In this document: in pieces, positions 8,614 to 15,947 of the stretch
How the letters are laid out: each line of letters begins with the position of its first letter
How positions within the stretch are numbered: the stretch's first letter is position 1
Source: Bacillota bacterium
GTDB lineage: Bacteria > Bacillota > Clostridia > Lachnospirales > Lachnospiraceae
Reading direction: 5' to 3'
DNA length: 27,629 nt
Assembly (NCBI GenBank): GCA_023410575.1
Contig: JAEYPP010000040.1
Coordinates: forward strand, 1 to 27,629
Notes under the pieces: generated by a model
What the model saw: only the letters and a program-made list of their open reading frames with translations
What the model was told of the DNA's origin: nothing
The model's database searches: none
Program-made: the position numbers and the translations under genes

Positions 8614-9699
8614 ATGAGAACTAAAATTGTAACATGGTTAATTTTTCTATCTATGATTGCAACTTTCACTGGTTGTAGTAAAACGAAAGATAATAATAGT
8701 ACTGGAGATAAAGAAGTAAGTAATGAAAGTGATGTGGAACAAAATGTTTTACAACCGACAGTAGATTTGGGTGAGGAGAAAAATAATAATAATGATGAAG
8801 ATGTGATAAAAGGATGTTATGTGGAAAAAGAGATGTTACATCCAACGATGGAACCGGATGAACGAAAAATCAACATTGCATTAAGTGATGAGAATCAGTT
8901 GGAATATTATACTGTGAAAAAAACAGAAGATTTATTAAATTCGACTTATAATTGTTATACTTTAGTAGATGGATCTTATCAAAAAGAATCGGTAGAATGG
9001 GCAAATAAAGCAGCGAGTGAATTTAGTTATGACCCCGTTGAATATTATCGAGGTCAAGATGGGTATGGATACATCTTGTATACGAAACCTTTGACTTTTA
9101 CTGCTGAAGGAGAATTGGAATATGATAAGATTGAGTATGGAGTGATTAAGGAAGCAGAAGACTCCAAGGGCTATATTGATGTCACACCTACTCATTGGAA
9201 ACAAGGTACTTTCTTTCAAATACTACAAGTTACGAAAGATGGTATGTTAAGCTATCTTATATACCAAGATGAAAAATTGGAATTTTATGATCCAGTAAAA
9301 CAAGAAGTAATTAATAACTTCCAATCTAGTCTGGATTATGTTATACAAGGGGACATGTTATATTACATACCAATAGATGCTAAGGAAATACAAATAGTTC
9401 AGTTGAGTGACAATAAAGTTGAGAGGATAGAGTTAGAAAGTAATTCAATATCTATCGATCTGGAGGTTTCTAATGAAGGTGATGTCATTTTGTTAGATGA
9501 CCAAGGAATCCATCAGTATAAAAAAGATGGAACCTTATGGGAGAAGATTGTAGAAGGAAATCAGTTAAATTTATCACTTCCAAATCTTGTTTTAGATTTT
9601 GTATTAGTACCTGGAATACATGATACTTATTATGTCATGAATTATGTTGATAAAGAGGATGTATTATTAGAATATCAGTATAATGAGAATAAAGATTAA
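8614..9699 (+). pseudogene. Lipoprotein copy 5, N-terminal part only
   Basis: A 361-residue open frame with promoter, SD (AGGAGGA), signal peptide and lipobox FTGC (Cys21). It is the only copy that starts with ATG. It contains the whole N-terminal domain, with about 30 extra residues after the lipid site (ESDVEQNVLQPTVDLGEE, which looks like a partial duplication of the YVEKEMLHPTMEPDE stretch that follows). It stops at ENKD just before the SBP domain. The next 62 bp are unrelated, then the SBP domain resumes at 9762. The middle of the gene, roughly 200 codons, has been lost. The product, if made, would be a membrane-anchored N-terminal domain without SBP, which may still have a use. Confidence 0.75.
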
Positions 9700-9711
9700 A
9701 ATGAGGAGTGA

Positions 9712-9746
9712 TTAGTGCAAATGTAAAAAAGAAACATTTGTACTAA
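9712..9746. other. Hairpin at the deletion site of copy 5
   Basis: Arms 9712-9724 (TTAGTGCAAATGT) and 9734-9746 pair over 13 positions with one G-T. The hairpin occupies most of the foreign 62 bp between the two halves of copy 5. It could serve as a terminator or be a leftover of the event that removed the centre of the gene. Confidence 0.45.
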
Positions 9747-9761
9747 CTTTCTATAGCTCGT

Positions 9762-10166
9762 CGGATTGCGAAGCAGACAGGTGCAGTTACTGAAGTTGAA
9801 GGATATGACGGATTCTATCCAGACATGCCATATGGAGGAACCTTGAATCAGATGAGAACATTTCTTGTTGGAAATCGAGCGTCTCTTACAAGAGGTGATG
9901 TACTATCAGCTTTCTCATATTATTTGGATACAAGAGGTCTAGATCAAATCTGTAATTATCCCAAGATGGTAGATGGAAGTTATATCTCTGCCAATGATAC
10001 TTTCGTACCCAATGGTATCATTGGGATTAATAACAATACTAAAGACGTAGAGTTAGCGAAGGACTTTGTATCTTATCTCTTTTCAGAGGAACTACAAGTG
10101 CAACACTTAAAAGATGGATTTCCTATTAATGTGAAAGCATTAACTACATGGAGTCTTGGAGGATAA
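9762..10166 (+). pseudogene. Lipoprotein copy 5, C-terminal fragment
   Basis: From codon 9762 the frame reads RIAKQTGAVTEVEGYDGFYP and continues to DGFPINVKALTTWS, closely matching copy 4 (IAKQTGATADG, NQMRTFLVG, LTRGDVLS, FVPNGIIGINxxTKD). There is no start site. The 3' end is also lost: after TTWS the frame enters the SD of copy 6 and stops at TAA 10164-10166, so about 90 C-terminal residues, the terminator and the promoter of copy 6 are missing. Confidence 0.8.
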
Positions 10167-10170
10167 AAGT

Positions 10171-12510
10171 TTGAAAGCAAAAATTATAGCATGGATATGT
10201 TTTGCAGCAATGATTGTGACTATCACTGGTTGCAAGAAAACTCGAGAAAAAGATGTCAATAATGATGAAGAAAAGATTAAAGGAAGTTATGTGGAACAAC
10301 AAGCTTTACAACCGACGATAGAATCGGGTGAACGGCTAATAAACCTTGCAACAAGCGATGAAAATCATTTGGAATACTATACTGTAAAACTTACTGAAGA
10401 TTATTTAAATTCAACTTACAATTGCTATACTCTGGTAGATGGAGATTATCAAAAAGAATCTATTCATTGGGCAAATAAGGCGTCAAGTGAAAATGGTTTT
10501 GACCCAGCTGAATATTGTCATGGTCAAGATGGGTGTGACTATATCTTATATACGAAACCATTAACATTTAATTCGGATGGACAAGCGGAAATTGATAAAA
10601 TAGAGTATGGAGTAATAAAGCAGGTAGAAGGTTCCAACGACTATGTTGATGTAACACCTACCGATTGGAAGAAAGGAACGATTATTACTAATTTACAGGT
10701 TACCCAAGATGGGATGCTGTGCTATGTTGAGAATGTTAATCTGGTATTTTATGATCCGGTGAAACAAGAGGAAGTTGATTATGGGAATTTTGAAACCTAT
10801 CAGGATTTTATTATACAGGGTGACACGTTATATTATATACAAACTGATACAATGGAAATACAGATGGTACAGTTGAGCGATAATAAAGCTGAGAAGATAG
10901 AATTAGAAAGTAAGTCAGCAACGATCAAGCTGCAAGTCACGAAAGAAGGGGATATCATTCTGCTTGATGACACAGGAATTCATCAGTGTAAAAAAGATGG
11001 AACTATGTGGGAGACAATCTTAGATGGAAGACAATTGACCATGTCGTCACCAAGCTTTTTTATTACCGATTTCGAATTGTTACCTGGAACCTATGATACT
11101 TACTATGTCATGTATCGTAGTACGATAGCAGGACAGGACGATATATTAGCAGCATACCAGTATGTTATGAATGTAGCAGGAGGTAATTCGACTACTCAAT
11201 CGATACAAAATATAGAAGTAACAGAAATGCCCGAGAATATAGTGACAGTATTACCAAAGAAAGAGCTTTCCATCTATACTGTATCGAAGAATCTTAGCTT
11301 GGATCAAGCAATTTTTAATTATACTCAACTACATCCAGATGTTACGATTAATCTCATAGAAGCAATATCAATGGAAGAATATAAAACTGCAAATTACAAT
11401 CCTGTGGAACAAGCAGAAACAATTCGAACTCTTAATGTGGAGATACTTGGTGGTAATGGTGCGGATATTATAATGATGGATGGACTTCCAATGTCATCGT
11501 ATATTGAAAAGGGAGTTCTGATGGATATGAGTGATTGCTTCTCTGATTTACAAAAAGAAAACAATCTGCTGATGAATATTGCTAAGAACTACATACAGGA
11601 TGGAAAGATATATTGTATGCCAATGAGATTTTATATGCTGATTTGTTTGATGAGAGAAGATATCTCGGGGTATACGAAATCAATTGAAGAACTAGCAGCA
11701 TATTGTGAGAGTAGCGAGAGACCACTAATGGAGCCACTAAAATATCAAAAACTAGTTCAAATGTTTCTTTATACCTATGTTAATGAATTCTTATCTGAAG
11801 ATGGAGGCATCTTAGAAGAACGTCTCTCCTCTTTTTAAAGTAGTATGAACGTGATTGCAAAACAGATAGGTTCCACAGAGGATGGAAACATAGGTTCATT
11901 TTATACAGGAATTCCAATTGGGGGGAGTACTTATAAAATGAAAAGTTCTCTTTGTGGTGATTTGTCCACTCTATATACAAGCGATGTTTTATCTGCTATC
12001 TCCTTTATTGGGGATTACACAAATCTGCGTATCATTTGCACTTATGCTAAGTTAGTTGAAGGACAATACTCTCCTATGAATGATACCTTTGTTCCCAATG
12101 GTATGGTTGGAATAAGTAGCAATACAAAAAAACCTGAATTAGCGAAAGATTTTGTGACATATCTTTTTACAGAAAAAGAACAGGCTCAACATATAGATGA
12201 TGGATTCCCAATCAATGCGAGTGCATTAGCTACATGGGAGCTGGAACCTTATAACAAGAATGATTACGCTGTTGGTGGTTTATTAATGCCTAATGGTACA
12301 GAAAAGTTTTTAACTTTTGATGCGGTAACGGTGGAACAGAAACGCAGAGTGATAGAAGAAGTAAGAAACTTAACAAAACCAGTTACTTTTGATACACCTT
12401 GTTGGGATATGCTTCTTGATGGAAGTGTAGAATACTTAAAAGGTGAAAAGACTCTAGAACAGGCGACTGCCGAGATTAGTCAAAAAGTAAATCTATATTT
12501 GAGTGAGTAA
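10171..12510 (+). pseudogene. Lipoprotein copy 6, broken by one nonsense codon
   Basis: The TTG start behind GGAGGA (10158-10163), lipobox ITGC (Cys21), N-terminal domain and SBP domain (from about residue 370, KELSIYTVSKNLSLDQ) are present. The frame is open for 555 codons to TAA at 11836-11838, where paralogues have a Leu codon (TTA or TTG) in SSFLSS. The same frame continues from the next codon to VNLYLSE at 12510, so one T-to-A change explains the break; there is no frameshift. The 5' part is nearly identical to copy 7 over roughly 950 bp, while the SBP part resembles copy 1. No SARP-type promoter precedes it, because the upstream junction lies at the SD. It is probably a recent pseudogene; suppression of the stop is possible but unsupported. 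Confidence 0.85.
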
Positions 12511-12530
12511 ATTATTGAACAATGCTCCTT

Positions 12531-12564
12531 ACTGATGGATATATTTTCATTCGTAAGGAGCATT
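12531..12564 (+). terminator. Family terminator, copy 3
   Basis: AATGCTCCTTA (12531-12541) pairs with TAAGGAGCATT (12554-12564). The T-run after it is short (ATTTC), so it may be weaker than the other copies. Confidence 0.7.
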
Positions 12565-12596
12565 TCAACGTATTTCACTGCTAAAAATAGGATTTT

Positions 12597-12628
12597 TTGA
12601 GAAATTTTTGAGATTTCATTTATATACT
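12597..12628 (+). promoter_or_regulatory. SARP-type promoter of lipoprotein copy 7
   Basis: TTGAG at 12597-12601 and 12608-12612 (11-bp period); heptamer TTGAGAT 12608-12614; 8-bp gap; TATACT at 12623-12628. Confidence 0.7.
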
Positions 12629-12652
12629 ATCTTTATATTGGAGGATAAAAGT

Positions 12653-14944
12653 TTGAAAGCAAAAATTATAGCATGGATATGTTTTGCAGCAATGATTGTG
12701 ACTATCACTGGTTGCAAGAAAACTCAAGAAAAAGATGTCAATAATGATGAAGAAAAGATTAAAGGAAGTTATGTGGAACAACAAGTATTAGAACCGACGA
12801 TGGAATCAGGTGAACGGTTAATAAACCTTGCAACAAACGATGATAATCATTTGGAATATTATACTGTAAGAATTACTGAAGATTATATAAATTCAACTTA
12901 CAATTGCTATACTCTGGTAGATGGAGATTATCAAAAAGAATCTGTTGATTGGGCAAATAAGGCGTCAAGTGAATTTGGTTTTGACCCAGCTGAATATTGT
13001 CATGGTCAAGATGGGTGTGACTATATCTTATATAGGAAACCATTAACATTTAATTCGGATGGACAAGCGGAAATTGATAAAATAGAGTATGGAGTAATAA
13101 AGAAGGTAGAAGGTTCCAACGACTATGTTGATGTAACACCTGCCGATTGGAAGAAAGGAACGATTTTTACTAATTTACAGGTTACCCAAGATGGGATGCT
13201 TTGCTATGTTGAGAATGTTAATCTGGTATTTTATGATCCGGTGAAACAAGAGGAAGTTGATTATGGGAATTTCGAAACCCATCAGGATTTTATTATACAG
13301 GGGGACACGTTATATTATATACAAACTGATACAATGGAAATACAGATGGTACAGTTGAGCGATAATAAAGCTGAGAAGATAGAATTAGAAAGTAAGTCAC
13401 CAACGATCAAGCTGCAAGTTACGAAAGAAGGGGATATCAATCTACTTGATGACACAGGAATTCATCAGTATAAAAAAGGTGGAACTATGTGGGAGACAAT
13501 CTTAGATGGAAGACAATTGACCATGTCGTCACCAAGCTTTTTTATTACCGATTTCGAATTGTTACCTGGAACCTATGATACTTACTATGTCATGTTTCGG
13601 AGTACGATAGCTGGGCAGGAAGATATATTTGCAACATATCAGTTTGTTGAAAATGCAGCAGGTGATCTAAATAGTCAACCGATACAAAATATTGAAGCGA
13701 CTGACTCCTTCGAAAGTAAGGAGATGAATCAACCTAAGAGAGAGATTACCATCTATTCGTTGTGGCCCAATGCTACCGTGACGCAAGCGATTTATAACTA
13801 TACGCAACTTCACAAGGACGTTACGATTAATCATATAGTATCAATAACTGATATGAAAAATCCGCTACAATCGGATGTTATACGAGCTCTTAATACAGAG
13901 ATACTTGGTGGTAATGGTGCAGATATCATATTAATGGACGGACTTCCATTGTCAGCGTATATTGAAAAAGGTATTCTGATGGATCTGAGTGATTGTCTCT
14001 CTGATTTGCTGGATGAAAAGAATCTGATTCCTAATATCGCTGATAACTTCATACAGGATGGAAAGATATTTTGTATGCCAATAAGATTTTATATGCCAAT
14101 CTATGCGATGAGTGAAGATATCTCAGAATATACAAAATCTGTTGAGGATTTAGCAGCTTATTGCAAAAGTAGCGAGAAGGCGCTGATGGAACCACTGTGT
14201 TATAAAACTTTAGTTCAGATGTTTTTATATACTTATGCTGATGAAATCTTTTCAGAGGATGGAGTTATTATGGAGGACCGTCTCTTATCCTTTTTGAGTA
14301 GTATGAACGAGATTGCTAAGCAGACAGGTGCAACAGAGGATGGAAGCACCGGAATGTTTATTGGGGATAGCCCATCATTCGATGCATCCAATTATAGAAT
14401 GAGAAGAATTTTATGCGGATATGCAGGTTTGCTAGAAGAACAAGATATCGCCTCTACCATCTCATTTATTGGGGATTATTCGGATTTACGTACGGCTTGT
14501 TTTTTCACCAAGAGGAAGGATGGTAGGTACATTCCTATAAATGATACATTTATGCCAAATGGTATGGTTGCTATCAATAAAAATACGAAGAATGAAGAGT
14601 TAGCTAAGGATTTTGTAACGTTTCTCTTTAATGAAGAAGTACAGTCCAAACACCTATATGATGGTTTTCCAATGAATGAAAAAGCATTAACTGCATGGGG
14701 GCAAGAACCCTTTAATAAACTTGAAGTTACTGCTGCTGGATCGTATATTTTTGATGCGCTAACGGTGGAGGAGAAACAGAAAGTTATGGAAGAAGTTAGA
14801 ACCTTAACGAAACCTGTATTTAGTGATAGAATTTGTCTGGATATGCTTCTTGATGGAAGCGTAGAATACCTAAAAGGTGAAAAGACGTTAGAACAGGCGA
14901 CTGCCGAGATTAGTCAAAAAGTAAATCTTTATTTGAGCGAATAA
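12653..14944 (+). CDS. Lipoprotein with C-terminal solute-binding-protein domain, copy 7 (intact)
   Basis: A 763-residue copy. TTG 12653 is chosen because GGAGGA (12640-12645) lies seven bases upstream and the signal peptide then aligns with the other copies; a longer frame exists but would read through the SD. Lipobox ITGC (Cys21), N-terminal domain almost identical to copy 6, and SBP domain from about residue 363 (REITIYSLWPNATVTQ). SBP hallmarks are ADIILMDG, MDLSDCL and GKIFCMPIRFYMPIY. From the linker on, the sequence leaves copy 6 and follows copy 3 (SDVIRALNTEIL, LPLSAYIEKG, EEQDIASTISFIGD). This makes it a natural hybrid of two lineages. It has its own SARP-type promoter and terminator and is the last member before the ABC transporter genes. 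Confidence 0.85.
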   Translation: MKAKIIAWICFAAMIVTITGCKKTQEKDVNNDEEKIKGSYVEQQVLEPTMESGERLINLATNDDNHLEYYTVRITEDYINSTYNCYTLVDGDYQKESVDWANKASSEFGFDPAEYCHGQDGCDYILYRKPLTFNSDGQAEIDKIEYGVIKKVEGSNDYVDVTPADWKKGTIFTNLQVTQDGMLCYVENVNLVFYDPVKQEEVDYGNFETHQDFIIQGDTLYYIQTDTMEIQMVQLSDNKAEKIELESKSPTIKLQVTKEGDINLLDDTGIHQYKKGGTMWETILDGRQLTMSSPSFFITDFELLPGTYDTYYVMFRSTIAGQEDIFATYQFVENAAGDLNSQPIQNIEATDSFESKEMNQPKREITIYSLWPNATVTQAIYNYTQLHKDVTINHIVSITDMKNPLQSDVIRALNTEILGGNGADIILMDGLPLSAYIEKGILMDLSDCLSDLLDEKNLIPNIADNFIQDGKIFCMPIRFYMPIYAMSEDISEYTKSVEDLAAYCKSSEKALMEPLCYKTLVQMFLYTYADEIFSEDGVIMEDRLLSFLSSMNEIAKQTGATEDGSTGMFIGDSPSFDASNYRMRRILCGYAGLLEEQDIASTISFIGDYSDLRTACFFTKRKDGRYIPINDTFMPNGMVAINKNTKNEELAKDFVTFLFNEEVQSKHLYDGFPMNEKALTAWGQEPFNKLEVTAAGSYIFDALTVEEKQKVMEEVRTLTKPVFSDRICLDMLLDGSVEYLKGEKTLEQATAEISQKVNLYLSE

Positions 14945-14955
14945 ATATAATGTGC

Positions 14956-15003
14956 AATGCTCCTTATTGGTGGAAATAATTCCATTAGTAAGGAGCATTT
15001 TTT
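14956..15003 (+). terminator. Family terminator, copy 4
   Basis: AATGCTCCTTA (14956-14966) pairs with TAAGGAGCATT (14989-14999), followed by TTTT. It separates the array from the ABC transporter operon. Confidence 0.85.
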
Positions 15004-15008
15004 CTTCA

Positions 15009-15075
15009 CTTAATGCAATTTTAATTTTGTCTTAATGCAAACACCATGGAAATGAATATTGGAGTGCTATATAAT
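15009..15075 (+). promoter_or_regulatory. Probable regulated promoter of the ABC transporter operon
   Basis: Three 11-base units stand in direct repeat: CTTAATGCAAT (15009), TTTAATTTTGT (15020), CTTAATGCAAA (15031). Direct repeats with 11-bp spacing are typical binding sites of OmpR/PhoB-type winged-helix regulators, a fold shared by SARP proteins. A good -10 box TATAAT lies at 15070-15075. The repeat sequence and its distance to the -10 box differ from the array promoters, so a different regulator may act here. No such second regulator is in the window. Confidence 0.5.
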
Positions 15076-15187
15076 GGAAAAAAATTAAAAGGAAGTAATT
15101 AATACGAATTTGGTTAGGGATGAGAGCTTTCATGAAGTGATTGAGTGAAGAAAGTCCTTAATACGAATGCAAAATAGGAGGAATCGT

Positions 15188-15946
15188 ATGGGAAGTATTA
15201 TATTGAAGACCAACAAACTTAACAAAAGTTTCAAATCTGGAACACAGGAGCAGCAGGTATTAAAAAATCTGGATATTGAATTTAAAGAGGGGGATTTTAC
15301 TGTTATTATGGGATCATCTGGTGCGGGCAAATCCACCTTGCTTTATGCTTTATCTGGAATGGATCGACCAACAAGCGGATCTATTCGCTTTTTTGATACA
15401 GAGATCGCTGATCTGAATAACGACAAATTGGCTGTATTCCGTAGAAAAAACTGCGGCTTTGTCTTTCAGCAAATGTTCTTGCTTGAGAACATGAGTATTA
15501 TGGATAATATTTTAGCAAGCGGTTATTTAGTTAGTGGTAATAAAAAGTCGATTGTTGCAAATGCGAAAGAATTATTGCAAAAGGTTGGTTTAACTGAAAT
15601 GATATGGAGAAAGTTCCCGACTCAGCTTTCAGGTGGAGAAAATCAACGTGCCGCTATCGTTCGTGCTTTGATTAATAAGCCTAGAGTTGTTTTTGCTGAT
15701 GAACCAACAGGAGCGTTGAATTCTGCCGCAGGTAATGCGGTACTCGATGTTTTGAGCGATATTAATAAAGACGGTCAAAACATTATTATGGTTACACATG
15801 ATTTACGTTCCGCCAGACGTGGCAACCGCATTATATACATAAAAGACGGTGTCATCGGTGGAGAATGCAATCTAGGTAATTATGTGAGTGGTGATAAAGC
15901 ACGTCACGAAAAACTCCAGTCTTTCCTTGTGGAAATGGGGTGGTAG
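15188..15946 (+). CDS. ABC transporter ATP-binding protein, MacB/BceA-like
   Basis: A 252-residue cytoplasmic ATPase. ATG 15188 is chosen because AGGAGG (15176-15181) stands six bases before it; an ATG 21 bases earlier lacks an SD. Walker A GSSGAGKST (about residues 43-51), Q-loop FVFQQM, signature LSGGENQRAAIVRAL, Walker B VVFADEP followed by TGALN, and the switch His in MVTHD are all intact. The order and the QQM and PTGALN sequences are those of the lipoprotein-export, macrolide-export and peptide-resistance ATPases (LolD, MacB, BceA), not sugar importers. It partners the permease starting one base after its stop codon. It should power substrate movement or release at the outer membrane face by the permease. 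Confidence 0.9.
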   Translation: MGSIILKTNKLNKSFKSGTQEQQVLKNLDIEFKEGDFTVIMGSSGAGKSTLLYALSGMDRPTSGSIRFFDTEIADLNNDKLAVFRRKNCGFVFQQMFLLENMSIMDNILASGYLVSGNKKSIVANAKELLQKVGLTEMIWRKFPTQLSGGENQRAAIVRALINKPRVVFADEPTGALNSAAGNAVLDVLSDINKDGQNIIMVTHDLRSARRGNRIIYIKDGVIGGECNLGNYVSGDKARHEKLQSFLVEMGW

Positions 15947-15947
15947 T

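Noticed and set aside
11836..11838. Programmed stop readthrough or frameshift in copy 6
   Set aside because: The change is a single base in a Leu codon, with no readthrough signal visible and intact paralogues beside it; a point nonsense mutation is simpler.
541..14944. Transposon or prophage origin of the array
   Set aside because: No transposase, integrase, terminal inverted repeats or phage genes were found; tandem duplication explains the pattern.
15121..15187. Short open frames before the ABC ATPase as a leader peptide
   Set aside because: The ATG codons here have no SD and the frames are very short; nothing supports translation.
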